Source: Streptacidiphilus jeojiense (lineage in GTDB: Bacteria; Actinomycetota; Actinomycetes; Streptomycetales; Streptomycetaceae). Taken from it: a stretch of 64,000 nt of DNA. The notes under the pieces were generated by a model that was given only the letters and a program-made list of their open reading frames with translations, made no database searches and was not told the DNA's origin. How positions within the stretch are numbered: the first letter of the stretch is position 1; every line of letters starts with the position of its first letter. Positions 7,490 through 15,618 of the stretch are shown here, piece by piece. Both the position numbers and the translations under genes were made by a program. The DNA lies in assembly GCF_000719095.1 (NCBI RefSeq), contig NZ_JOEH01000001.1, positions 1 to 64,000 of the forward strand. Direction: 5' to 3'.

Positions 7490-8443
7490 TTGAACGCGCT
7501 GCCCGCCCTACTGCTGCTCGGCCTGGTACTGGCCACGGCCGGTCCCCGGCTGCTGGCCCGGGCCCGCTGGGCCGAGCGCGAACCGGTGCTGGCGCTCTGG
7601 GCCTGGCAGTGCCTGGTGCTGGCCGCGCTGCTCTGCTGCGGCCTGGCGCTGCTGCTGACCGCGGCCGCGGCCTGGCCGGAGGTGCGGACCCTGCTGTTCT
7701 CCGGAGCGCCGCGCGGTGTCGAGGCCGCCTACGGCATACCGCTCTCCCGCCCCTGGGCCGTCGCCGCCGCCGTGCTGCTCGCGGTGGGCGGCGCCCGTAC
7801 CGCGCTGGCGCTGGGGAGCGAGGTGCGCTCGGCGCGTGCGCTGCGCCGGCGCCGGCTGCGCGAGCTGCGGCTGCGGGCCCCGGAACTGCCCTCGGGGCTG
7901 GAGCGGGTGCGCCGCACGGACGCCGGCGAGCGGCTGGTCGTCCTGGAGAGCGCCAAGCCGAACGCCTGGTCGCTGCCGGGTCCGGCCACCCGTCTGGTGG
8001 TCACCACCGGTGCGCTGCACCGGCTGAGCGACCGGGAGCTGGCCGCGGTGCTGGAGCACGAGCGCGGACACGTTCGGGCCAGGCACCACTGGTTGCTGCA
8101 GTGCGCCGAGGCGCTCAACAGCGGCTTCCCCGGAGCCGGGATCTTCCGGCTGTTCCGCGAGCAGGTGGGACGGCTGGTGGAGCTGGCTGCCGACGACTCC
8201 GCCGCGCGCCGGCACGGACGGCTGGCCACCGCCGTCGCCCTGGTCGAGCTGAACACCGCGCACGGCCCCGTCCCGCAGTGTCCCGGGCTGCTGGACCAGG
8301 TCCCCGGACGGGTGGAGCGGCTGCTCGCCGGTGAGCCGCGGCTGCCGGTGGCCCGGCGGCTGCGGCTCACCGCAGCGACCCTGGCCGCGCTCAGCGCACC
8401 GCTGGCACTGGTGTTCGCACCCGGGTTGCGTGTGCTCATCTGA
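7490..8443 (+). CDS. M56 family membrane metallopeptidase
   Basis: A 317-residue membrane-bound zinc protease of the BlaR1/MecR1/HtpX-like M56 family. Hydrophobic segments lie at about 3-20, 36-60 and 90-108. A cytosolic catalytic part follows with HERGH (His190, Glu191, His194) and the third ligand Glu231 in ELAAD. A last membrane segment sits near residues 295-315. BlaR-type proteins cleave a BlaI repressor, but this gene has no BlaI partner beside it, unlike the pair at 52-53.5 kb. I chose TTG at 7490 because GGAGG lies 5 nt before it; another TTG at 7439 lacks such a site. It follows the DUF5134 gene and may share its transcript. Confidence 0.8.
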   Translation: MNALPALLLLGLVLATAGPRLLARARWAEREPVLALWAWQCLVLAALLCCGLALLLTAAAAWPEVRTLLFSGAPRGVEAAYGIPLSRPWAVAAAVLLAVGGARTALALGSEVRSARALRRRRLRELRLRAPELPSGLERVRRTDAGERLVVLESAKPNAWSLPGPATRLVVTTGALHRLSDRELAAVLEHERGHVRARHHWLLQCAEALNSGFPGAGIFRLFREQVGRLVELAADDSAARRHGRLATAVALVELNTAHGPVPQCPGLLDQVPGRVERLLAGEPRLPVARRLRLTAATLAALSAPLALVFAPGLRVLI

Positions 8444-8486
8444 GGGGTTTCTGAGGTTTTCTGCAGTCGGCCTGAGAGGTTTCTGA
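8440..8486 (+). repeat. Pair of direct repeats after the M56 gene
   Basis: CTGAGNGGTTTCTGA occurs at 8440-8454 and 8472-8486, exactly 32 bp apart (about three helical turns). It could be a regulator site for the transporter gene at 8679 or part of the 3' end of the peptidase transcript. Confidence 0.4.
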
Positions 8487-8678
8487 AGCCTTTCCCGCCC
8501 GGCTGTGATTTGCGTTGACGCGCAGGCCATTCCCAGCCGACCGCGCTAGGCTTCCCCGCAACAGACGGTGTCCGAAACGTCCGCGTGAGCACGGGCGTAT
8601 GGACGAACCGGCAGTGGGCAGGCGGAGAGCAGGAATTCCGGCTGGTCAGTGCGGGCTGGGACGTGGGGTGAACACTTC

Positions 8679-9608
8679 GTGACGGTGTTTCTGCTCGGTG
8701 TGGGCGCTGCATGTCTGCTGGGACTCGGCTTCGTTCTCCAGCAGCACGCGGCGCAGCGCGCACCGCGCTCCGACATCCTGTCCTACCGGCTGCTGCTGCG
8801 GCTGATGCGACAGCCGGAGTGGCTGCTCGGGATCGCCTTCATGGTCGGCGGCCAGGTGCTCAGCGCGATGGCGCTGTCGGCCGGACGGATCTCACTGGTG
8901 GAGCCACTGCTGGCCACCAATCTGCTGTTCGCCATGCTGCTGGCGCGGACCATCACCGGCCAGCGGCTGGGCCGCTCCGGCTGGGGCGGGGTACTGCTGC
9001 TGGCCGCCGGGGTCACCGCGTTCATCACCAGCGGGGAGCCGACCGGCGGCGGGACCGAGGCCGGGGTGCTCCGGCACTGGCTGGTGTTCGGAGTGGTGGC
9101 CGGGGTCGCCCTGCTGCTGGTCTCCATCGCCAGACGGCTGCCGCTGTTCGAGGAGGCCACCCTGCTGGCGCTGGCCGCGGGCCTGCTCTACGGCCTCCAG
9201 GACGCGCTGACGCGGACCGCGGGACAGCGGTTCAAGCACGGCGGTCTGGCCCTGCTGCTGAGCAGCTGGCAGACCTGGACCGTGGTGGCGATCGGCGTGA
9301 TCGGCCTGATCCTGGTCCAGAGCGCGTTCGAGTCGGCCCCGTTGCGGATGTCGCTGCCGGCCCTGACCGCCGCCCAGCCGCTGGCGGGGATCGCCTGCGG
9401 GGTGGGATTCCTCGGCGACCGGCTCCGGCTGACCCCGGGGGCGCTGGCCGGCGAGGCCGTCGGCCTGGTCTGCATCGTGCTGGGCGTGATCATCATCGGC
9501 AGGCACCCGGCGATGCCGGACGCCTGCGCCGAGAGCTGCGTCGAGGAGGCCGTCCGGGCCGCCCAGCGCGAGGCCGCCGCCGCCCAGCGGGCCGGCGTGC
9601 GGGGCTGA
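8679..9608 (+). CDS. DMT-superfamily (EamA/NIPA-like) transporter
   Basis: A 309-residue protein with nine to ten hydrophobic segments of the drug/metabolite transporter superfamily, the first half resembling NIPA-type proteins (GFVLQQHAAQ, LSAGRISLVEPLLATNLLF). The substrate cannot be assigned. The C-terminal 30 residues are a charged Ala/Glu/Arg-rich cytosolic tail. I use GTG 8679, preceded by GGGGTG, because an earlier ATG (8649) would add a hydrophilic extension without a ribosome site. The gene is single. The next gene converges on it with only 70 bp between the stops. Confidence 0.75.
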   Translation: MTVFLLGVGAACLLGLGFVLQQHAAQRAPRSDILSYRLLLRLMRQPEWLLGIAFMVGGQVLSAMALSAGRISLVEPLLATNLLFAMLLARTITGQRLGRSGWGGVLLLAAGVTAFITSGEPTGGGTEAGVLRHWLVFGVVAGVALLLVSIARRLPLFEEATLLALAAGLLYGLQDALTRTAGQRFKHGGLALLLSSWQTWTVVAIGVIGLILVQSAFESAPLRMSLPALTAAQPLAGIACGVGFLGDRLRLTPGALAGEAVGLVCIVLGVIIIGRHPAMPDACAESCVEEAVRAAQREAAAAQRAGVRG

Positions 9609-9678
9609 CCCGCTCGGGCGCCCGCCTACGCCAGGAGCAGTACTCGCCCCTCGGTCGGCCCGTCGTCCGGCCCCGCCG

Positions 9679-10917
9679 TCACGGTTCGACCCCCGCCACG
9701 GTCTGCACGGTCGCTTCGGCGGCCGCCTCCGGCGTCCGGTCGGTCCGCTGGTCCCGGCGGGTGCCCAGGAAGGCGGCGGCCAGCAGCATCAGCGCGGTCA
9801 TGGCGCACAGCAGCAGCCGGAAGTCGACGACGGCCAGCAGCGCCGCCCCGACCGCGATGGAGGCCGCCTGGGGGACGGTGACCAGGACGTTGAAGGCGGC
9901 GTCGGCACGGCCCATCAGCTCGGGCGGGGTGCGCCGCTGGAGCGAGGTGACCAGGCCGATCAGGATCCACGGCAGGCTGGCCCCGACCAGGGCCGTGCCC
10001 AGCAGGGCGGCGGCCAGGATCCCCGGCGCCAGCAGCAGGAAGCCCGCCCCGGCGGCGACCAGGCCGAGGGCGACCAGCGGGCCCTCGCCGATCCTGCGCA
10101 TCAGGGCGGCCGCGCCGATCCCGGCGACGACGGCGCCCGCGCCCTGGGCCGAGGTGAGCACACCGAGGAAGGCCGGCGGCCGGTGCAGGCCCTGGTCGAC
10201 GACGGCGAAGCAGACGGACTCCGCGAAGCCGAACGCGGTGACCGCGAGGACCGCGGCCAGCACCAGCTGCCGCAGCGCCGGGACCGAGAGCACATGCCGT
10301 ACGCCCGCGGTGACCTGACGCGTCATCCGTTCGGCGGAACGCACCGGCGCCGGCTCCTCGGTCCGCATCAGGACCAGCAGCAGGGCGGCGGCCAGGAAGG
10401 TCGCCGCGTCGGCCACGACCAGGGTGCCGATGCCGACCACGGCGACCGCGCCGGCGCCCAGCAGCGGGGTGACCAGGCGCAGCCCCTGCAGCAGGGTCTG
10501 CAGCAGGCCGTTGGCCTCGCCCAGTTCCCCGGCCGGGACGACGGTCTGCATCAGCGCGGTCTGGGCCGAGGCGATCAGGCCGTTGAGGAAGCCGTAGCCG
10601 ACCATCACGGTGTAGATGATCCACAGGCCGTGCCGGCCGTGGACCAGCAGCAGCGGCAGGATCGCCACGGCCGCCAGCAGGTTCAGCCGGATCAGCAGCG
10701 GACGGCGCCGGACCCGGTCCACCAGCAGCCCGGCGGCCGGGGAGCAGGCGTTGCCGACGATGAAGGCGAAGAAGGACAGCCCGGCGGCCGAGGAACTGCC
10801 GGTGAGCATCTTGATCCAGATGCCGACGGCGATCCACATGGCGCTGTCGCCGAGCGTGGACAGCACCTGTCCGGCTATGAAGCAGCGGAGCTCGCGCCGG
10901 GCGAGCAGGCGCCTCAT
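9679..10917 (-). CDS. MFS transporter (efflux type)
   Basis: A 412-residue major facilitator with about 12 membrane segments, of the type annotated as macrolide or multidrug efflux (MefA/enterobactin exporter-like; LSTLGDSAMWIAVGIWIKMLTG opening, VDRVRRRPLL motif A variant at about residue 70). It starts at ATG 10917, which overlaps the ArsR stop by 4 bp, so it is co-translated with the regulator. It is likely controlled by that regulator through the palindrome at 11498-11515. The substrate is unknown. Confidence 0.82.
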   Translation of the reverse strand: MRRLLARRELRCFIAGQVLSTLGDSAMWIAVGIWIKMLTGSSSAAGLSFFAFIVGNACSPAAGLLVDRVRRRPLLIRLNLLAAVAILPLLLVHGRHGLWIIYTVMVGYGFLNGLIASAQTALMQTVVPAGELGEANGLLQTLLQGLRLVTPLLGAGAVAVVGIGTLVVADAATFLAAALLLVLMRTEEPAPVRSAERMTRQVTAGVRHVLSVPALRQLVLAAVLAVTAFGFAESVCFAVVDQGLHRPPAFLGVLTSAQGAGAVVAGIGAAALMRRIGEGPLVALGLVAAGAGFLLLAPGILAAALLGTALVGASLPWILIGLVTSLQRRTPPELMGRADAAFNVLVTVPQAASIAVGAALLAVVDFRLLLCAMTALMLLAAAFLGTRRDQRTDRTPEAAAEATVQTVAGVEP

Positions 10918-11480
10918 CGGACCGCGTCGTACGGGTAGGTGAACTGGATGTGCTCCAGCGGCAGGCTGTCGGGCGGGCGCAGCGCCGGGTTCTCCATGCG
11001 GTCGTGGTAGCGCAGCACCAGGTCCGCCATCCCCTCGTGGAAGGCCTTGGCCTCCTCCGGGGTGAGGTACAGCACCATCTCCGAGGCGCTGGTGGCCTTG
11101 CGCCACTCCTCGGAGAAGCCGGCCCGGCGGCCGGCGACCTTGGCGAGCCGGGCGAGCCAGGTCTCCCACAGGAAGCCGGCCAGGGCATTGGCCTCCACGG
11201 TGTCCTCGTCGAAGCGGAAGCCCACGTGCTTGAGCTGCCAGGGCCGGCGGCGACCGGTGCCGCCGCCGGCCTCCTCCACGAAGCCGTACTTGGCCAGGGT
11301 GCGCAGATGGAAGGCGCAGTTGGTCGGCGATTCGCCGACCACGGCGGCGGCCTCGGTGGCGGTGAGGGCACCGTCCCGGCCGAGGGCCTCCAGCAGCGCG
11401 ATCCGGGTGGGGTGGGCGATCGCGCGCATGGCCTTGGGATCGGTGAGGGTTCTCAGCGGCCGCGACTCTTCGGAAGACAT
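10914..11480 (-). CDS. ArsR-type winged-helix regulator
   Basis: A 188-residue transcription regulator with an N-terminal ArsR-like winged helix (about 12-95; IAHPTRIALLEAL, then ESPTNCAFHLRTLAKYGFVEE as recognition region). The C-terminal domain, of about 90 residues, is probably for effector binding. It has no cysteine pair of a metal sensor, so it belongs to the non-metal ArsR-like group often paired with MFS pumps. The pump gene overlaps its stop by 4 bp. A perfect palindrome directly upstream of its start (11498-11515) suggests autoregulation. Confidence 0.83.
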   Translation of the reverse strand: MSSEESRPLRTLTDPKAMRAIAHPTRIALLEALGRDGALTATEAAAVVGESPTNCAFHLRTLAKYGFVEEAGGGTGRRRPWQLKHVGFRFDEDTVEANALAGFLWETWLARLAKVAGRRAGFSEEWRKATSASEMVLYLTPEEAKAFHEGMADLVLRYHDRMENPALRPPDSLPLEHIQFTYPYDAVR

Positions 11481-11497
11481 GTTTCGAAACGTTACGC

Positions 11498-11515
11498 TCG
11501 AAAGAGTTCTTTCGA
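11498..11515. promoter_or_regulatory. Probable ArsR operator
   Basis: TCGAAAGAGTTCTTTCGA, an 18-bp palindrome starting 18 bp before the ArsR start codon on the minus strand. A related TTCGAAA sequence lies at 11483-11489. The position fits autorepression of the ArsR-MFS operon. Confidence 0.65.
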
Positions 11516-11554
11516 CAAGAGGCACACCGAAAGAAGACGGGGGCGGGACGGGCT

Positions 11555-11947
11555 TCAGCCGGTCAGCATCTCCGCGAGCACGCTGCGGTGGGTCGGCACG
11601 GCGTCGGTGTGGCGGTCGCGGCCGGCGGGGGTCAGACAGACGGAGACGCCGCGGCGGTCCTCGGGGCACATCGAGCGCTCGACCAGGCCGGCCTTCTCCA
11701 GGCGGGCGATCAGTCGGGACAGCGCGCTCTGGCTGAGGTGGACCGAGGTGGCCAGCTCCTGCACCCGGAGCGAGGCGGCGCAGTCCCCCGAGGTGCCCTC
11801 CACCAGGCGTTCCAGCACCTCGAACTCGCTCATGCCCAGGCCGTGACGCTCGTTCAGCTCACGGTCCAGGGCGCACGCGGTGGCGGCCTGGCGGGCGAGG
11901 AGGGTGCGCCAGGCTTCGACGAGCTCGGGGTCGGTGGGAGCGCTCAC
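11555..11947 (-). CDS. MarR family transcriptional regulator
   Basis: A 130-residue MarR-type winged-helix regulator: the helix-turn-helix is at about 60-85 (VHLSQSALSRLIARLEKAGLVER), followed by the wing with CPEDRRGVSVCLTPAG. It starts at GTG 11947 with no evident ribosome site, so translation may be leaderless or nearly so. It is divergent from a DHA2-type exporter gene. The 87-bp gap holds two inverted repeats, the standard layout for a MarR repressor controlling itself and a drug pump that it senses substrates for. Confidence 0.85.
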   Translation of the reverse strand: MSAPTDPELVEAWRTLLARQAATACALDRELNERHGLGMSEFEVLERLVEGTSGDCAASLRVQELATSVHLSQSALSRLIARLEKAGLVERSMCPEDRRGVSVCLTPAGRDRHTDAVPTHRSVLAEMLTG

Positions 11948-11972
11948 CAGAGCAGTGTAGCAGTTGCAGCGG

Positions 11973-12014
11973 AACTTAATGAGTTAACATTTAATTCACG
12001 TGCATTGAATGCAC
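11973..12014. promoter_or_regulatory. Operators between marR and the exporter gene
   Basis: Two inverted repeats in the divergent gap: AACT-TAATG-AGTT (11973-11985) and the perfect GTGCATT-G-AATGCAC (12000-12014). The stretch is AT-rich compared with its surroundings, as expected for overlapping divergent promoters. Confidence 0.6.
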
Positions 12015-12034
12015 ATGCATGTAGTCTCCTCCGC

Positions 12035-13564
12035 ATGACCACAGCCACCACCACTACCCGATGGAGCCCCCGCCTCTGGGGCACCCTCGTCGTCCTCTGC
12101 GCGGCCCTGTTCCTCGACGCCCTGGATGTGTCGATGGTCGGGGTCGCCCTTCCCTCGATCCGAACCGACCTGAATCTGAGCACCACGTCGCTGCAGTGGG
12201 TGGTCAGCGGCTACGTCCTCGGCTACGGCGGGCTGCTGCTGCTCGGCGGGCGGGCCGCCGACCTGCTCGGGCGGCGACGGGTGTTCCTCGCCGCGCTCGC
12301 CGTCTTCGCCGTCGCCTCGCTGCTCGGCGGACTGGTGGACGACGGCGGACTGCTGATCGCCACCCGGTTCGTCAAGGGCGTCGCCGCCGCCTTCACCGCG
12401 CCGGCCGGCCTGTCCATCATCACCACGACCTTTCCCGAGGGGCACCAGCGCAACCGGGCCCTGAGCATCTACACCACCTGCGGCGCCAGCGGCTTCTCGC
12501 TCGGCCTGGTGCTCAGCGGGCTGCTGACCGAGGTCGGCTGGCGCTGGACCTTCCTGCTGCCGTTCCCGCTGGCACTGCTGGCACTGGCGGCCGGAAGCAG
12601 GCTGATCCCGCGTCAGGAGCGACCGCAGCGCGAGGGACGCGGCTACGACCTGCTCGGCGCGGTGACCGCCACCGGCGGCCTGCTGCTGCTCGTCTACACC
12701 GTCACCCAGGCCCAGGGGGTCGGCTGGGGCAGCGCCCGTACCGTGCTGTCGCTGGTCGGGGTGGCGGCGCTTTTCGCGGCCTTCGTCGCGGTGGAGCAGC
12801 GCACCGCGCATCCGCTGGTGCGGCTGGGGATCTTCCGCAACGGGCTGGTGGCCCGGGCCAACATCGGCGCGCTGGCCTGCTTCGGCGCCTACGTCGGCTT
12901 CCAGTTCATCGCGACGCTGTACCTGCAGTCGCTGCTCGGCTGGTCCGCGCTGGAGATGGCGATGGGCTTCCTGCCGGCCGGCGTGCTGGTGGTGGCCTCG
13001 GCGACCCGGATGGGCGCGCTGGTGGACCGCTTCGGGACGACCAAGCTGATGCTGGTCGGCTTCCCGGCCGCGCTGCTGGGCTACGCCAACTTCCTGCGGA
13101 TCGGCCCGCACTCGGACTACCTGACGGTGATCCTGCCGTCGATGGTGCTGCTCGGCATCCACTTCGCGCTGGTCTTCCCCTCGCTCAACATCCAGGCCAC
13201 CGACGGGGTCGCCGACGACGAGCAGGGGCTGGCCTCCGGGCTGGTGAACACCTCGTTCCAGATCGGCGGCGCGGTGGTGCTGGCCGTGGTGACCGCGGTG
13301 GTGACCAGCGGTGGCAGCGGCGGCGTGCACGCCCAACTGAGCGCCGATCACCGGGCGGTGGGCGTGGTGGCCGGGGTGGCGCTGCTGGGGCTGCTGGTGA
13401 CCGCACTGGGCGCGGTACAGGACCGGCGGACGGCACGGGCCACGGCCGCCGCCCACCCGGTGCCGGACTACCCGGTCCCGGCGCCCGGCGCGGGCCCTGT
13501 GACGGCCCCTGGAACGGGAGTTGACGTTCTGGACGGCGCACCGGCCGGTTCGGCCGCGGAATAG
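12035..13564 (+). CDS. DHA2-type MFS drug exporter (EmrB/QacA family)
   Basis: A 509-residue protein with about 14 predicted membrane segments, of the DHA2 drug:proton antiporter family. Landmarks are LFLDALDVSMVGVALPSI in the first helix (acidic residue of the DHA2 motif D1), GGRAADLLGRRR (motif A, about 77-88) and the motif C region CGASGFSLGLVLSGLLTEVGWRW. The hydrophilic tail of about 45 residues is rich in Pro/Ala. ATG 12035 has only a weak ribosome site. It is divergent from a MarR regulator, its probable controller. The substrate is not predictable beyond hydrophobic toxic compounds. Confidence 0.85.
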   Translation: MTTATTTTRWSPRLWGTLVVLCAALFLDALDVSMVGVALPSIRTDLNLSTTSLQWVVSGYVLGYGGLLLLGGRAADLLGRRRVFLAALAVFAVASLLGGLVDDGGLLIATRFVKGVAAAFTAPAGLSIITTTFPEGHQRNRALSIYTTCGASGFSLGLVLSGLLTEVGWRWTFLLPFPLALLALAAGSRLIPRQERPQREGRGYDLLGAVTATGGLLLLVYTVTQAQGVGWGSARTVLSLVGVAALFAAFVAVEQRTAHPLVRLGIFRNGLVARANIGALACFGAYVGFQFIATLYLQSLLGWSALEMAMGFLPAGVLVVASATRMGALVDRFGTTKLMLVGFPAALLGYANFLRIGPHSDYLTVILPSMVLLGIHFALVFPSLNIQATDGVADDEQGLASGLVNTSFQIGGAVVLAVVTAVVTSGGSGGVHAQLSADHRAVGVVAGVALLGLLVTALGAVQDRRTARATAAAHPVPDYPVPAPGAGPVTAPGTGVDVLDGAPAGSAAE

Positions 13565-13584
13565 GCCGTCCAGCGCCCCTGAGA

Positions 13585-13660
13585 GCCCGCCCGTACGGGG
13601 TTCGGGCGGGCCGCCCGGTAGTTCGCCGATCCCCCGCGTCGGCGAACTACCCGGGCGGCC
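13585..13660 (+). terminator. Double-hairpin terminator
   Basis: The first hairpin has arms GCCCGCCCG/CGGGCGGGC (13585-13593 and 13603-13611). It runs into a second, very stable hairpin (13609-13660) with arms of about 21 bp, one bulged base and a 9-nt loop. It ends the exporter transcript before the TetR gene. Confidence 0.75.
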
Positions 13661-13684
13661 ACACGCGTTCGAGCGTGGCCGTAT

Positions 13685-13701
13685 ATTGGCCAGCAGCCAA
13701 T
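13685..13701 (+). promoter_or_regulatory. Probable TetR operator
   Basis: Inverted repeat ATTGGC-CAGCA-GCCAAT, 16-32 bp before the TetR start codon. The position fits autoregulation. Confidence 0.5.
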
Positions 13702-13716
13702 GAACGCAGGAGCACC

Positions 13717-14295
13717 ATGTCACCCCGACGCGCATCAGTCAACGAGGCCATGCGGGCCCGGTCCCGTTCGCGGATCATGCAGGCCACCGTCGAGTTGGTG
13801 GACGAACGGGGCTTTACGGGCACGACTCTCGGCGACATAGCCGAGCGGGCCGGCCTGGCCAGGGGCCTGGTCTCGTACTACTTCCCGGGCAAGCGCTACC
13901 TGCTGCAGTCCTCGATGCACCGGCTGATGCACCTGTCCCTGGCGGCGGAGCTGGCGAAGCTGGCCGAGACCGATCCGCCGGACCTCTGGCTGGCCACCTC
14001 GATCGACACGGTGCTGACGCTGACCCGGGACCGGCCGACGCTGATGCGCACCCATCTGGCGCTGATCCTGGCGCCGAGCGCGGAGGGGTTCATCCAGGAC
14101 GAGGAGCAGCGGCGGTTCGGCGCGCTGCTCCAGGGGGTGCTGCGGCGGCGCGGGGCCGCCGACCCGGTCGCGGAGCACGCGGTGCTCCGCAGCGCCCTGA
14201 TGGGCGCCTGCATGGGAATGCTGCTGCCCGGGGCGGAGACGTCCTACGCGCTGATCCGCGCGGACCTGTTCGCCCGCTACGGTCTGGAGCCCTGA
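13717..14295 (+). CDS. TetR family transcriptional regulator
   Basis: A 192-residue TetR-type regulator. The N-terminal helix-turn-helix spans about 10-55, with GTTLGDIAERAGLARGLVSYYFPGKRYLL as the recognition helix region. The all-helical ligand domain behind it is of ordinary length. The ribosome site CAGGAG lies 6 nt before ATG 13717. An inverted repeat directly upstream (13685-13701) is its likely own operator. The strong terminator before it separates it from the exporter, so the two need not be functionally linked. The target genes are unknown. Confidence 0.85.
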   Translation: MSPRRASVNEAMRARSRSRIMQATVELVDERGFTGTTLGDIAERAGLARGLVSYYFPGKRYLLQSSMHRLMHLSLAAELAKLAETDPPDLWLATSIDTVLTLTRDRPTLMRTHLALILAPSAEGFIQDEEQRRFGALLQGVLRRRGAADPVAEHAVLRSALMGACMGMLLPGAETSYALIRADLFARYGLEP

Positions 14296-14301
14296 CCGGC
14301 C

Positions 14302-14328
14302 CCGGGCGATCCGGATCGGACCGCCCGG
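14302..14328. terminator. Bidirectional terminator between convergent genes
   Basis: Inverted repeat CCGGGCG/CGCCCGG (14302-14308 and 14322-14328), with a GATCCGGATC palindrome inside. It lies between the convergent stops of the TetR gene (14295) and the XRE gene (14330). Confidence 0.55.
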
Positions 14329-14329
14329 A

Positions 14330-15196
14330 TCAGATCTCCTTGAGCAGCGAGGACAGCAGCTCCACGCTGCTCTCCGGGGTCAGGCTGTCGACGCTGAGCC
14401 GCTCCATCACCTGGACGTACTGGTCCACGTCGTCGCGCTTGTCCAGGTACAGGGCACTGGTGAGCTGCTCCAGGTAGACCACGTCGGGCAGGTCCTGCTC
14501 GGGGAAGCGCAGGATGGTGAAGGCACCGCTCTCCGCGGCGTGGCCGCCGAAGCGGAACGGCATCACCTGCACCACGATGTTGGGCATGTCGGCCGCGTCG
14601 ATGAGGCGCTGTATCTGGGCCTTCATCACCGCCGGGCCGCCCACCGGACGCCGCAGCGCGGCCTCGTCGACGACGGCCCAGAGCCGGGGCCCGTCGCCCT
14701 CGGCGACCAGCTTCTGACGGCGCATCCGCACGTTGATGCGGCGCTCCAGCTCACCGGGGTCGGTGTGCGGGCGGTTCAGCAGCATGATCGACCGGGCGTA
14801 GTCCTCGGTCTGCAGCAGGCCGGGGATGAACTGCACCTGGTAGGTGCGGATCAGCGCCGCCGCCTCCTCCAGGCCGACGTAGGTCTGGAACCAGTTGGGC
14901 ATGGCGTCGCTGAAACTGTGCCACCACCCGGCCTGGTTGGCCTCGCGCACCAGGGTCACCAGAGCGGCGCGCTCGGTCTCGTCATCGACGCCGTACAGGC
15001 TCAGTAGGTCCGTCACGTCCCGCTCCTTGAAGCTGACGCGGCCGAGTTCCATGCGGCTGATCTTCGATTCGGAGGCCCTGATGGTGTAGCCCGCGTCTTC
15101 ACGGGTGATCCCCTTAGCCTCACGGAGTCGGCGCAGCTGGGAGCCGAGGAGGATACGGCGCACCATCGAGCCGCTCCCCGGCTGAACTGTGGTCAT
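14330..15196 (-). CDS. XRE-type regulator with DUF5753 domain
   Basis: A 288-residue protein with an N-terminal XRE/Cro helix-turn-helix (about 14-70; SQLRRLREAKGITREDAGYTI and SESKISRMELG) and a DUF5753 domain (about 105-280). This family is expanded in Streptomyces, where it controls development and antibiotic genes and is often paired with DUF397 proteins. ATG 15196 has GGAGG 8 nt upstream; the longer reading to 15283 lacks a ribosome site. The neighbours complete the usual set: an ATP-binding anti-sigma-like protein (15619-16203) and DUF397 (16305-16547). Clustered TGCACGTG motifs upstream (15362-15446) may be shared control sites. Its own effector is unknown. Confidence 0.87.
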   Translation of the reverse strand: MTTVQPGSGSMVRRILLGSQLRRLREAKGITREDAGYTIRASESKISRMELGRVSFKERDVTDLLSLYGVDDETERAALVTLVREANQAGWWHSFSDAMPNWFQTYVGLEEAAALIRTYQVQFIPGLLQTEDYARSIMLLNRPHTDPGELERRINVRMRRQKLVAEGDGPRLWAVVDEAALRRPVGGPAVMKAQIQRLIDAADMPNIVVQVMPFRFGGHAAESGAFTILRFPEQDLPDVVYLEQLTSALYLDKRDDVDQYVQVMERLSVDSLTPESSVELLSSLLKEI

Positions 15197-15618
15197 TCCG
15201 TTGAACCTCCACCCAATGAAATCAGCGCACAGTCTGCCACTGTCCGGTGGCGAAGGGTGCCCAAACGGACAGGTTTGTGTCAAGAACCCGGACGGGATGG
15301 CCCCACGTCAGTAGTGACGCCTGCGGCGAGCAACCATGAGACTACTCCTTGCACACGAAGATGCACGTGCAGATGCCCGGGTCGCACATGCACGTGAATC
15401 CACCCTTGCATCTGGCGTGAGCGGGGAGGAGCATGATGCACGTGCACATGCACACCCACTGGCAGTCCTGCGGGGAGCCCGCTCCCCCCTCACGCCACTC
15501 CGCGCCACCGCCCCGTCAACCGTTCGGTGACGCGGCGGAGCTCGGCGTCGCGCGCGCGACCCCGGCAGGGCAGACCTCGGCAGAAATGCCTGCAGCGCCC
15601 TTATGGGAGGAGCTCTTC
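15197..15618. other. Regulatory region of the XRE / ATPase genes
   Basis: 422 bp if the ATPase starts at 15619. It carries three TGCACGTG cores (15362-15446) and an upstream in-frame start (15433/15436) for the ATPase behind a strong GGGGAGGA site. Whether bases 15436-15618 are coding is unclear. Confidence 0.5.
15362..15446. repeat. TGCACGTG palindrome cluster A
   Basis: TGCACGTGCA at 15362-15371 and 15437-15446, and TGCACGTG at 15389-15396. The two full palindromes start 75 bp apart. They lie upstream of both the XRE gene (minus) and the ATPase gene (plus). See also cluster B at 16601-16660. Confidence 0.6.

Noticed and set aside
9626..11371. A 581-residue minus-strand frame over the MFS gene
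   Set aside because: It is out of frame with the clear MFS and ArsR proteins and has low-complexity composition.
15336..15530. A 64-residue open frame upstream of the ATPase gene
   Set aside because: It consists mostly of the TGCACGTG repeat region read as Ala/Arg/His, has no good ribosome site, and overlaps the stronger start at 15433/15436.
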